Assembly (NCBI RefSeq): GCF_001708445.1
Contig: NZ_CP015637.1
Location: 6,325,001 to 6,389,000 of the forward strand
Direction of reading: 5' to 3'
Origin: Pseudomonas fluorescens
Lineage (GTDB): Bacteria; Pseudomonadota; Gammaproteobacteria; Pseudomonadales; Pseudomonadaceae
DNA length: 64,000 bases
Shown: positions 56,007-64,000 of the stretch, piece after piece
Layout of the letters: each line of letters begins with the position of its first letter
How positions within the stretch are numbered: the first letter of the stretch is position 1
The notes under the pieces: generated by a model
Seen by the model: the letters and a program-made list of their open reading frames with translations, nothing else
The model's database searches: none
What the model was told of the DNA's origin: nothing
Translations under genes and position numbers: made by a program

Positions 56007-57524
56007 CTAGCCGTTTGCGCCGTCGACTTGGCTGGAGGCCGAGGGCCGGTATTGCAGTGCTTCGGCAATGTGGTTGCGGCCGATAGTGTCTGCGCGCTCC
56101 AGGTCCGCCAGAGTGCGGGCGACCTTGAGCAGGCGGTGGGCGGCTCGAAGGGACAGGGTCAAGCGCTCGCAGGCGCTTTCCAGCCAGGCTTCATCCGGCT
56201 TGGACAGCGCGCAATGCTGGCGCAACCCAGAGAGATCCAGGAACGCATTGGCGCAACCCTGGCGCCGCTGTTGATGCTCTCGAGCCTGGGCGACCAGCGC
56301 GGAGGCGGTGGATGTGTCGCCGCCGGGCTGTGGGGTCGGGTTCAGCGCGGTGATTTCGCGGGCGACCGTCAAGTGCAGGTCGATCCGATCCAGCAAGGGC
56401 CCGGAGAGTTTGTTGCGATAGCGTTGGATTTGCTCGGGCGTGCAACGGCATCGGTTGCAGGGCGCGCCCATATAACCGCAGGGGCAGGGGTTCATCGCCG
56501 CCACCAGTTGGAAGCGCGCGGGGAAGCGCACTCGGTCACGGGCGCGGGAAATCACGATGTGCCCCGACTCCAGTGGCTCGCGCAAGACCTCCAGCACCTT
56601 GCGATCAAACTCCGGGAGTTCATCCAGGAACAGCACTCCATGATGGGCCAGGGTGATTTCCCCCGGCTGCGGTTTCGATCCGCCGCCCACCAGTGCCGGA
56701 CCGGAGGCTGAATGGTGTGGCTGGCGAAACGGCCGGTGGGGCCAATGGCTCAGCGGTGCCAGGCTGACCACGGATTGAATCGCCGCCACTTCCAGTGCTT
56801 CCTGTTCACTCAATGGCGGCAGCAACCCGGGCAGGCGGCTGGCGAGCAAGGTCTTGCCGGTACCTGGTGGCCCGCTGAACAGCAGGTTATGTGCGCCCGC
56901 TGCTGCAATCAGCAGTGCGCGCTTGGCTGACAGCTGGCCCTGAACTTCACTCAGGTCCGGGTAGGGTTTGTTCGAATACAGCAGCCCGTCAGACTTGTAG
57001 GGCTCAATCGGTGCATGCCCATTCAGGTGTGCCACCACCTGCAGCAGGTGATCCACGGCAATGACCTTCAGCCCGGATGCCAGGCACGCTTCCTCGGCAT
57101 TCGCCCGCGGCACTATCACGGTGCGCCCGGCCTTGCGCGCCGCCAATGCGGCGGGCAATACGCCTTTTACCGCCCGCACCTCGCCGGACAACGCCAACTC
57201 CCCCAGGCACTCCACGTCATCCAGCATCAACGCCGGCACCTGCACACTCGCCGCCAGGATCCCCAGGGCGATCGCCAGATCAAAGCGCCCACCGTCCTTG
57301 GGCAGGTCGGCGGGCGCGAGGTTGAGGGTGATACGGCGGGAAGGATATTGCAGCGCTGAGTTGAGGATGGCACTGCGTACGCGGTCCTTGCTTTCCTTGA
57401 CCGCGGTTTCTGGCAGCCCCACCAGGGTGAGCGACGGCAACCCGTTGGCCATATGCACTTCGACGGTGACGGCAGGGGCTTCGACGCCGACCTGGGCGCG
57501 GCTGTGGACGATGGCGAGGGACAT
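56007..57524 (-). CDS. comM: YifB/ComM-family magnesium-chelatase-like AAA ATPase
   Basis: This is a 505-residue protein with an N-terminal Lon-protease-like domain (VHSRAQVGVEAPAVTVEVHM, GLPSLTLVGLPETAVKESKD). The AAA core shows Walker A LFSGPPGTGKTLLASRLPGL and sensor region GVLFLDELPEFDRKVLEVLR. The cysteine-rich loop NPCPCGYMGAPCNRCRC follows, with a C-terminal Mg-chelatase domain. ComM is a helicase that drives branch migration of transforming DNA in naturally competent bacteria. Whether this host is competent is unknown. The gene lies alone between a BenE and a UbiK gene. Confidence 0.93.
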   Translation of the reverse strand: MSLAIVHSRAQVGVEAPAVTVEVHMANGLPSLTLVGLPETAVKESKDRVRSAILNSALQYPSRRITLNLAPADLPKDGGRFDLAIALGILAASVQVPALMLDDVECLGELALSGEVRAVKGVLPAALAARKAGRTVIVPRANAEEACLASGLKVIAVDHLLQVVAHLNGHAPIEPYKSDGLLYSNKPYPDLSEVQGQLSAKRALLIAAAGAHNLLFSGPPGTGKTLLASRLPGLLPPLSEQEALEVAAIQSVVSLAPLSHWPHRPFRQPHHSASGPALVGGGSKPQPGEITLAHHGVLFLDELPEFDRKVLEVLREPLESGHIVISRARDRVRFPARFQLVAAMNPCPCGYMGAPCNRCRCTPEQIQRYRNKLSGPLLDRIDLHLTVAREITALNPTPQPGGDTSTASALVAQAREHQQRRQGCANAFLDLSGLRQHCALSKPDEAWLESACERLTLSLRAAHRLLKVARTLADLERADTIGRNHIAEALQYRPSASSQVDGANG

Positions 57525-57639
57525 GCTCGTTCCTTGAAAGAGGTGGCCGCTTCCTGCGGTTTTTCAAGGGTAGACGAGGTGGGGAAGAGCGAGGCGGGGA
57601 GGTTTTACAGAACGTATCCAGAACAAAAGGTAGAGCAAA

Positions 57640-57667
57640 TGTGGGAGGGAGCAAGCCCCTTCCCACA
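57640..57667. repeat. Short REP hairpin
   Basis: TGTGGGAGGG and CCTTCCCACA around AGCAAGCC form a REP stem between the leftward ubiK and comM genes. The central bases are inverted relative to the other copies (GAGCAAGCC instead of GGGCTTGCC). Confidence 0.65.
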
Positions 57668-57677
57668 CTGATCGCAT

Positions 57678-57938
57678 TTATTCCGCAGGAGGGTTCAACC
57701 GCGCTTCCAGCTCTGCAACTTTCGCCTCCAGGCTCTCCAAGCGCGCACGGGTGCGGGCAAGTACGACCATCTGGCTATCGAATTCTTCCCGGCTCACCAG
57801 GTCCAGCTTGCTGAAGCCGCTTTGCAGCAACGCCTTGAACTGGCTTTCGATTTCATTGCGGGGCAGCGGGGTGTCGCCGCTGAACAGGCGAGAGGCGTGG
57901 CCGCTCAGGGCGTCGAGGAGGTCTTTGGGCGCGAGCAT
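57678..57938 (-). CDS. ubiK: UbiK-type BMFP coiled-coil protein
   Basis: This is an 86-residue BMFP/YqiC-family protein. UbiK helps assemble the ubiquinone-synthesis proteins in gammaproteobacteria. The N-terminal part (MLAPKDLLDALSGHASRLFS) is followed by an amphipathic region. A C-terminal coiled coil LARTRARLESLEAKVAELEA then follows, typical of trimer formation. It is divergent from glnK and precedes a REP hairpin and comM. Confidence 0.9.
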   Translation of the reverse strand: MLAPKDLLDALSGHASRLFSGDTPLPRNEIESQFKALLQSGFSKLDLVSREEFDSQMVVLARTRARLESLEAKVAELEARLNPPAE

Positions 57939-58699
<761 letters not shown>

Positions 58700-58733
58700 G
58701 CCGCCAAACCCCAACGCCCCAGGAGAAAACAAT

Positions 58734-60071
58734 ATGACTCTGCGTAAATTCGCAGGGCTCGGAGCCCTGTTGTCCATCGTAATGCCAAGCCTGGCCATGG
58801 CGGCAGACGAAGTGGCGGCTCCAGTCCTCAATTCCGGCGACACGGCGTGGATGCTCACATCCACCGCGCTGGTGCTGTTCATGACCATTCCCGGCCTGGC
58901 CTTGTTCTACGGCGGCATGGTGCGCTCCAAGAACATTCTTTCCGTGATGATGCAGTGCTTCGCCATTACCGGCTTGATCACCATCCTGTGGTTCGTCTAC
59001 GGCTACAGCATGGCGTTCGACACCACGGGTATGGAAGCAGGCGTCGTCAACTTCAACTCCTTTGTGGGCGGCTTGTCCAAGCTGTTCCTGTCGGGTGTGA
59101 CCCCTGCCAGCATCACCGGCCCGGCGGCGCTGTTCCCTGAGGCGGTGTTCGTCACCTTCCAGATGACCTTTGCCATCATCACTCCGGCGCTCATCGTCGG
59201 CGCCTTCGCCGAGCGTATGAAGTTCTCCGCGATGCTGATCTTCATGGGCGTCTGGTTCACCCTGGTCTACGCACCGATTGCCCACATGGTCTGGGGCGGT
59301 CCGGGTTCGTTGCTGGGTGACTGGGGCGTGCTGGACTTCGCTGGCGGTACCGTGGTGCACATCAACGCCGGTGTGGCCGGCCTGGTCGCGTGCCTGGTCC
59401 TCGGCAAGCGTAAAGGTTTCCCAACCACGCCAATGGCGCCACACAACCTGGGTTACACCCTGGTGGGTGCGGCCATGCTGTGGGTGGGCTGGTTCGGCTT
59501 CAACGCCGGTTCCGCTGCTGCGGCCAACGGCACTGCCGGTATGGCAATGCTGGTGACCCAGATCGCTACTGCTGCCGCTGCGCTGGGCTGGATGTTCGCC
59601 GAGTGGCTCACCCACGGTAAGCCAAGTGCCCTGGGCATCGCCTCGGGTGTGGTGGCGGGCCTTGTGGCAATTACGCCGGCAGCCGGCACTGTGGGCCCGA
59701 TGGGCGCGCTGATCATCGGCCTGGCGGCGGGTGTGGTGTGCTTCTTCTGCGCGACGACCCTGAAACGCAAACTGGGCTACGACGATTCCCTGGACGCCTT
59801 CGGTGTTCACGGTATCGGCGGTATCCTCGGCGCAATCCTCACCGGTGTGTTTGCAGCGCCGGCACTGGGTGGCTTCGGCACCGTGACTGATGTGGCGGCC
59901 CAAGTCTGGATTCAGTGCAAAGGCGTCGGCTTCACCGTGATCTATACGGCTATTGTGACCTTCATCATCCTCAAGGTGCTGGACATGGTCATGGGCCTGC
60001 GGGTTACCGAAGAAGAAGAGGCTGTCGGCCTCGACTTGGCGCAACACAACGAACGCGGCTACAACTTGTAA
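58734..60071 (+). CDS. amtB: Ammonium transporter
   Basis: This is a 445-residue Amt/MEP/Rh protein. A signal peptide (LLSIVMPSLAMAA) precedes 11 transmembrane helices. Family segments are GLALFYGGMVRSKNILSVMM, FALAYAPIAHMVWGG-like and DFAGGTVVHINAGVAGLVAC, and the pore histidine in FGVHGIGGILGAILTGVFA. AGGAG precedes the ATG at 58734. It is co-transcribed with glnK and ends at a strong terminator. Confidence 0.97.
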   Translation: MTLRKFAGLGALLSIVMPSLAMAADEVAAPVLNSGDTAWMLTSTALVLFMTIPGLALFYGGMVRSKNILSVMMQCFAITGLITILWFVYGYSMAFDTTGMEAGVVNFNSFVGGLSKLFLSGVTPASITGPAALFPEAVFVTFQMTFAIITPALIVGAFAERMKFSAMLIFMGVWFTLVYAPIAHMVWGGPGSLLGDWGVLDFAGGTVVHINAGVAGLVACLVLGKRKGFPTTPMAPHNLGYTLVGAAMLWVGWFGFNAGSAAAANGTAGMAMLVTQIATAAAALGWMFAEWLTHGKPSALGIASGVVAGLVAITPAAGTVGPMGALIIGLAAGVVCFFCATTLKRKLGYDDSLDAFGVHGIGGILGAILTGVFAAPALGGFGTVTDVAAQVWIQCKGVGFTVIYTAIVTFIILKVLDMVMGLRVTEEEEAVGLDLAQHNERGYNL

Positions 60072-60085
60072 GTACGCAAAAAAAA

Positions 60086-60112
60086 GATGCCCGGCTTGCC
60101 GGGCATTTTTTT
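60086..60112 (+). terminator. Terminator after amtB
   Basis: The 9-bp stem ATGCCCGGC / GCCGGGCAT with a TT loop is followed by a run of T residues. It is a strong intrinsic terminator. Confidence 0.9.
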
Positions 60113-60282
60113 GCCTGGTGTTTGTCAGTCATAACAAGCTGTACCGGTTTTAGCGCAAAGTTTGTGATGACGCGCACACGGTACTTGTAAGCGTGCGAAT
60201 GTCTTACAGCCATGTAGGCGTATTCGGCACTTTGTTTTTTCCCAGAGCGCGCTAGAATGCGCGCCGATGGGCGGAGAACTGT

Positions 60283-60708
60283 ATGTGGCAACAGACCCTG
60301 ATTACCTTGCGGGCCAAGCCCCGGGGTTTTCACCTGGTAACCGATGAGTTGCTTGCCGGCTTGCCTGAGTTGAAGGCATGCCGCGTGGGCCTGTTGCACC
60401 TGTGGCTGCAGCATACCTCGGCTTCGTTGACCATCAACGAGAATGCCGATCCGGCGGTTCGTCGTGACTTCGAGCGTTTCTTCAACTCGCTGGTGCCGCA
60501 AGGGCGTGCGGGGTTTGAACACAACGACGAAGGCCCGGACGATCTGCCGGCGCACTTCAAGGCCAGTCTCCTGGGCTGCCAGCTGAGTTTGCCGGTCAAG
60601 GCCGGCCGCTTGGCGATGGGGACCTGGCAAGGTGTTTATCTGGGCGAGCACCGTGATCATGGTGGTGCTCGTAAAGTCCTCGCCACCTTGCACGGTGATG
60701 GGGCATAA
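60283..60708 (+). CDS. YjbQ-family protein
   Basis: This is a 141-residue UPF0047/YjbQ protein. Core segments are [23 protein letters not shown] at the N-terminus, [20 protein letters not shown] and [20 protein letters not shown], and [20 protein letters not shown] with conserved histidines. Some members have secondary thiamine-phosphate synthase activity, but their natural role is unclear. It is a single gene. Confidence 0.9.
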   Translation: MWQQTLITLRAKPRGFHLVTDELLAGLPELKACRVGLLHLWLQHTSASLTINENADPAVRRDFERFFNSLVPQGRAGFEHNDEGPDDLPAHFKASLLGCQLSLPVKAGRLAMGTWQGVYLGEHRDHGGARKVLATLHGDGA

Positions 60709-60810
60709 GCCACTGGTTATCCGGTGGATGTTGATTTTTTTCCGGCGACCTCGACAGAGGGTGAGGCTGGGCTATAACTAATCTGCTTTTCGCAAGTCAT
60801 GAGGTAGAAC

Positions 60811-61137
60811 ATGAGCGACGATGATCTGGAAAACGACGAACTGGAAGTAGGTGACGAAGACGACACCGAAGAAGGCCTTGAAGCGGCGGCGGAAGACGTT
60901 GCCGACGACGATGGCGGTGACGATGTTCCTGTTCCGGCTGCCAAGGGCAAGGCGAAGGCTGCTGTTTCGGTAGACGAATTGCCGAGCGTTGAAGCCAAGA
61001 ACAAAGAACGCGATGCGCTGGCCCGCGCGATGGAAGAGTTCCTCGCTAAAGGCGGCAAGGTGGTTGAAGTCGAGCCCAACGTGGTTGCAGATCCGCCCAA
61101 GAAGCCTGACAACAAGTATGGCAGCCGGCCTATCTAA
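60811..61137 (+). CDS. sutA: Transcriptional regulator SutA
   Basis: SutA is a small acidic RNA-polymerase-binding protein, known in P. aeruginosa, that adjusts transcription in slow growth. The 108-residue protein has a highly acidic, probably disordered N-terminus (residues 1-50, DDDLENDELEVGDEDDTEEG). A conserved C-terminal half follows (LPSVEAKNKERDALARAMEE, FLAKGGKVVEVEPNVVADPP, KKPDNKYGSRPI). No known domain other than the SutA family is seen. Confidence 0.93.
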   Translation: MSDDDLENDELEVGDEDDTEEGLEAAAEDVADDDGGDDVPVPAAKGKAKAAVSVDELPSVEAKNKERDALARAMEEFLAKGGKVVEVEPNVVADPPKKPDNKYGSRPI

Positions 61138-61157
61138 GGCCCGCCGCATGCCTGTAT

Positions 61158-61188
61158 GAAAAAGCCCGCCGTCGCTGCGGGCTTTTTC
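61158..61188 (+). terminator. Terminator after sutA
   Basis: A perfect 12-bp stem GAAAAAGCCCGC / GCGGGCTTTTTC with a 7-base loop carries a T-run in its right arm. Confidence 0.9.
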
Positions 61189-61219
61189 ATGCTTGCTGAT
61201 TTATTTGAGCTTTGTGGTG

Positions 61220-61260
61220 ATCCAAATGTGGGAGGGGGCTTGCCCCTCCCACATTTGGAT
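61220..61260. repeat. Symmetric REP hairpin, 18-bp stem
   Basis: Arms 61220-61237 and 61243-61260 are perfectly complementary (ATCCAAATGTGGGAGGGG and its inverse) around the loop GCTTG. It lies between the sutA terminator and the convergent HAD phosphatase gene and probably terminates the latter's transcript. Confidence 0.85.
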
Positions 61261-61268
61261 CTCCAGTG

Positions 61269-61964
61269 CTACTGCCACTTGCGGAGTAATTCCGGCAGCT
61301 CCGTGAGGCTACGAATCTCCGCGTCGGGGCGTTTATCTGCTTCCCATGCCTTGGCGTTGGGGTTGAACCACACCGCCCGCAGCCCCGCCTGCTGCGCCCC
61401 GGCAATGTCGTCCCCGGGGTGATCGCCAACATGCACAGCCGCACTGGCATCCACTCCACCGCGCTGCAGCGCTTCCTGAAACAAGCGCGCATCCGGCTTG
61501 GCGATCCCAATATCTTCGGCACGCAGCGCAAAGTGGAAGTAGTCCGCCAGGCCCACACGCTGCACATCGGCATTGCCATTGGTTATCACACCCAGCAGAA
61601 AGTGCTGGCGCAGCGCTTGCAGCATCGGCTCGGCTTCGGGGAAGGGCGTGAGCTGATGGCGGGCGTGAATGAACGCTTCGAAACACACATCGGCCATTTC
61701 GGTGGCCTGAGGCTGTGGATAACCGGCCTCTTCAAACGCATGCATCAACACTCGATGGCGCAGGACGCTGATGCGGTGCTTGAGTTCGGGATGACGTTGC
61801 AGCACTTGCTGGCGCAGGCTGGCGAAGTGCTCCAGGGGCAAGTCGCCGACCTTGGAGGCATGGGTGGCCAGCCATTCGCGCATTGACGCCTCGGCGCTGA
61901 CGATGACGGGGACGTTGTCCCAGAGGGTGTCGTCCAGGTCGAAAGTGATCAGCTTGATACTCAT
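61269..61964 (-). CDS. HAD-superfamily hydrolase
   Basis: This is a 231-residue haloacid-dehalogenase-type phosphatase of the YigB kind. The nucleophile motif is [12 protein letters not shown], motif II is [12 protein letters not shown], motif III includes [11 protein letters not shown] and motif IV is [15 protein letters not shown] cap domain of about 80 residues is inserted. Relatives act on FMN or sugar phosphates. It overlaps xerC by 4 bp (ATGA) and is the last gene of the dapF-DUF484-xerC operon. Confidence 0.92.
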   Translation of the reverse strand: MSIKLITFDLDDTLWDNVPVIVSAEASMREWLATHASKVGDLPLEHFASLRQQVLQRHPELKHRISVLRHRVLMHAFEEAGYPQPQATEMADVCFEAFIHARHQLTPFPEAEPMLQALRQHFLLGVITNGNADVQRVGLADYFHFALRAEDIGIAKPDARLFQEALQRGGVDASAAVHVGDHPGDDIAGAQQAGLRAVWFNPNAKAWEADKRPDAEIRSLTELPELLRKWQ

Positions 61965-62860
61965 GAGTCGCCGCCCTTGATACGTTTGGCCCGTGGATGG
62001 GCACTGTCATACACCGTTGCCAGGTGTTGGAAGTCCAGGTGGGTGTAGATCTGCGTGGTCTTGATATCGGAGTGGCCGAGCAGTTCCTGTACTGCGCGCA
62101 GGTCCTGGGATGATTCCAGCAGATGGCTGGCGAAGGAGTGCCGCAGCATATGCGGGTGCAGGTTTTGCCCCAGTTCGCGTTCGCCCGCCGCCTTGACCCG
62201 TACCTGGATGGCCCGTGGCCCCAGGCGCCGACCTTGCTGGCTGACAAACACCGCATCATCGGCCGGGTTGGTGAGGGCGCGCAGTGGCAACCACAGTTGC
62301 AGGGCTTCCCGGGCCTTCCTGCCCACTGGCAACACGCGGGTCTTGCTGCCTTTGCCGAGCACTTGCACGAGGCCGTCCGCCAGGTCCAGTTGGTCGAGGT
62401 TCAGCCCCGTCAGCTCCGATAGGCGCAGGCCCGAAGAATAGAACAGTTCGAGGATCGCCTGGTCGCGATGGGCCAGGAAGTCGTCCTCGACCGCGCCGTC
62501 GAGCAGTTGCAGGGCGCGGTCGGTGTCGAGGGTCTTGGGCAGGCGCCGCTCGCCCTTGGGTGGGGCCAGGCCGTTGGCTGGGTCGTGATCGCACAGGCCT
62601 TCGCGGTTGAGGTAGTGGTAGAGGCCGCGCACCGCCGACAGCAACCGGGCCAGGCTGCGTGAGGATTGGCCTTGCTGGTGCAGGCGCGCGATCAGGCTGC
62701 GCAGGCCCTGGATATCCAGGGCTTTCCAGCTGGCGATCTGGTGTTTCTCGCAGTAGGCCAGGACCTTGTTCAGGTCCCGTCGGTAGGCTTCCAGGGTGTG
62801 GGGCGACACCTGGCGCTCGCTGCGCAGGTGAGCGCAGTAGGCGTCCAGTTGCCGTTCCAT
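61961..62860 (-). CDS. xerC: Tyrosine recombinase XerC
   Basis: XerC resolves chromosome dimers with XerD at dif. The 299-residue protein has the SAM-like N-domain ([20 protein letters not shown]) and catalytic core: Arg in [13 protein letters not shown], Lys in [26 protein letters not shown] (H-x-x-R), [15 protein letters not shown] (H and Tyr). All catalytic residues are present. It sits 2 bp after the DUF484 gene, as in other gammaproteobacteria. Confidence 0.96.
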   Translation of the reverse strand: MERQLDAYCAHLRSERQVSPHTLEAYRRDLNKVLAYCEKHQIASWKALDIQGLRSLIARLHQQGQSSRSLARLLSAVRGLYHYLNREGLCDHDPANGLAPPKGERRLPKTLDTDRALQLLDGAVEDDFLAHRDQAILELFYSSGLRLSELTGLNLDQLDLADGLVQVLGKGSKTRVLPVGRKAREALQLWLPLRALTNPADDAVFVSQQGRRLGPRAIQVRVKAAGERELGQNLHPHMLRHSFASHLLESSQDLRAVQELLGHSDIKTTQIYTHLDFQHLATVYDSAHPRAKRIKGGDS

Positions 62861-62862
62861 GG

Positions 62863-63579
62863 CTAGCGCACCGCGCGCAGGGCGGTAGTGAAGCGCGGCA
62901 ACACGCGGCCCAGGACTTCGGCGATGTAGGTGAGGAAAAGGGTGCCCACCGAGCTCTTGTAGTGCGCAGGATCACGGCTGGCGATGGCCAGTACGCCGTG
63001 CAGGCCCTGGTGGCTGAGGGCAACGACGGCGGTGGAGCCGATCTGCTGGCGTTGTTCAGCGCCAAACAGGAAGTCCAGTTCGTGCTCGCGCAAGGTGCCG
63101 CTGATGGTCTTGCCTTCGGAGAGCAGGCCGCCGATCGCGGTCTGTGCTTCGCTGCCGCTGACCCAGCGTCCCACCGGCATCGGGTTGTCGCTGAAGAGGA
63201 TCAAGCTGACAAAGGGCACCTGGAAATCCTGGCGCAGGCTGTCTTCCACGGCGATCACCGTTTCTTCCAGGCTGGTGGCATCCATCAGGGTCAGGATCAG
63301 GCGGCGGGTCTTGTCGAACAGGCGGTCGTTATCGCGGGCCACGTCCATCAGGTGCGAGAGCCGATGGCGCATTTCTATGTTGCGCTCGCGCAGGATCTTC
63401 ATCTGCCGCTCCACCAGTGACACGGTATCGCCGCGCTGGTGGGGGATGCGCAAGGCCGGCAACAGTTCTTCATGCTCAACGAAGAAGTCCGGATGAGCCT
63501 CAAGGTACGCCGCGACAGCGGCGGCCTCCAGGCTTTCGCTCGGGGATGCTTGTGCGGGTACTTGAGGCTTATCGGTCAT
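62863..63579 (-). CDS. DUF484 family protein
   Basis: This is a 238-residue DUF484 protein of unknown role, normally encoded between dapF and xerC. It resembles a GAF-type fold: [20 protein letters not shown] with [40 protein letters not shown] and the C-terminal [20 protein letters not shown]. It is 13 bp after dapF and is followed directly by xerC. Confidence 0.92.
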   Translation of the reverse strand: MTDKPQVPAQASPSESLEAAAVAAYLEAHPDFFVEHEELLPALRIPHQRGDTVSLVERQMKILRERNIEMRHRLSHLMDVARDNDRLFDKTRRLILTLMDATSLEETVIAVEDSLRQDFQVPFVSLILFSDNPMPVGRWVSGSEAQTAIGGLLSEGKTISGTLREHELDFLFGAEQRQQIGSTAVVALSHQGLHGVLAIASRDPAHYKSSVGTLFLTYIAEVLGRVLPRFTTALRAVR

Positions 63580-63592
63580 TTGCTTGGCTCAC

Positions 63593-64000
63593 TCATAGAC
63601 GGACCTGTCCTTCGTATACGCGCGTGGCCGGCCCGGTCATCATCACCGGGTGGCCGGGGCCTGCCCATTCGATGGACAGGCGTCCACCTGGCAGGTCGAT
63701 CAGCAGCGGCGAATCCATCCACCCCTGGCTGATTGCGGCTACGGCAGCGGCGCAGGCGCCGGTGCCGCAGGCCTGGGTTTCTCCGGCGCCGCGTTCCCAC
63801 ACACGCAATTGCGCGCGGGAACGGTCGATCACCTGCAGGAAGCCCACATTGACCCGTGCCGGAAAGCGCGGGTGGTGTTCGATCTTCGGCCCCAGTTCAT
63901 GCACGGGGGCATTGTTGATGTCGTTGACCCGCAGTACTGCATGGGGGTTGCCCATGGACACTGCGGCGATGTCGACGGCCTTGCCTTCAACGTCCAGCGT
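63593..64000 (-). CDS. dapF: Diaminopimelate epimerase, C-terminal part (cut by the window edge)
   Basis: This enzyme epimerises LL- to meso-diaminopimelate for lysine and peptidoglycan. The 5' part lies beyond base 64000; 136 codons to the stop are visible. Present are the GNPH motif ([16 protein letters not shown]), [20 protein letters not shown] and the second catalytic cysteine in [20 protein letters not shown]. The order dapF-DUF484-xerC-HAD supports the call. Confidence 0.95.
   Translation of the reverse strand, partial: TLDVEGKAVDIAAVSMGNPHAVLRVNDINNAPVHELGPKIEHHPRFPARVNVGFLQVIDRSRAQLRVWERGAGETQACGTGACAAAVAAISQGWMDSPLLIDLPGGRLSIEWAGPGHPVMMTGPATRVYEGQVRL

Overview
The window is a stretch of a Pseudomonas core chromosome, most likely from the P. 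fluorescens group. Protein-level recognition of Crc, SutA, a PauR-like regulator, AlgC, a GGDEF/EAL protein of the ProE type and the dadA-ridA-dadX block all point to Pseudomonas. Gene order follows, from memory, the P. aeruginosa region from about PA5346 (recG side) down to PA5278 (dapF). The intergenic REP and REPIN repeats are of the kind common in the fluorescens group. No rRNA, tRNA, prophage, CRISPR array or recognisable defence island was seen.

Layout. 1-1424: an IS3-family (IS150-like) insertion sequence cut by the left edge, inserted next to a REP. 1440-6000: a YbaK/HDOD fusion protein, recG and oxyR, all leftward. 6076-10102: iron supply, made of a cupredoxin-FTR1-P19 operon behind a likely Fur box, and exbB-exbD-tonB. 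10291-13282: an epimerase, two tandem paralogous lipoproteins of unknown function and a RidA protein. 13307-20460: stringent response and nucleotide genes (spoT, rpoZ, gmk, yicC, rph, DUF4870, crc, pyrE). 20458-25534: argB, algC, dut, coaBC, radC. 25564-28015: a peptide-type ABC binding protein and rpmB-rpmG.

28087-40895 is a catabolic block for polyamines and alanine: a cupin, a PuuC/KauB-type aldehyde dehydrogenase, an MFS transporter, a phospholipase-D-fold lipoprotein, a MocR regulator, a PuuB-like FAD oxidoreductase, an Lrp regulator, dadA-ridA-dadX and a PauR-like repressor. 41066-46443: cytochrome c5, an acetyl-CoA hydrolase/transferase family protein, xpt and rep. 46698-55915: signalling and transport (GGDEF/EAL, MATE, LysR, chemoreceptor, a second MocR, a BenE-family transporter). 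56007-61137: comM, ubiK, glnK-amtB, a YjbQ protein and sutA. 61269-64000: a leftward operon dapF(partial)-DUF484-xerC-HAD phosphatase.

The most distinctive non-coding features are three REPINs of exactly 100 bp each. One sits inside the stem of the pyrE/argB terminator and gives a perfect 40-bp inverted repeat. Several short REP hairpins and paired dyad sequences upstream of the catabolic genes are also present. I found no convincing new multi-gene system. The best leads are the tandem lipoproteins, the divergent MocR/BenE pair, the operator-like dyads in the polyamine genes, and the REPIN-in-terminator structure.
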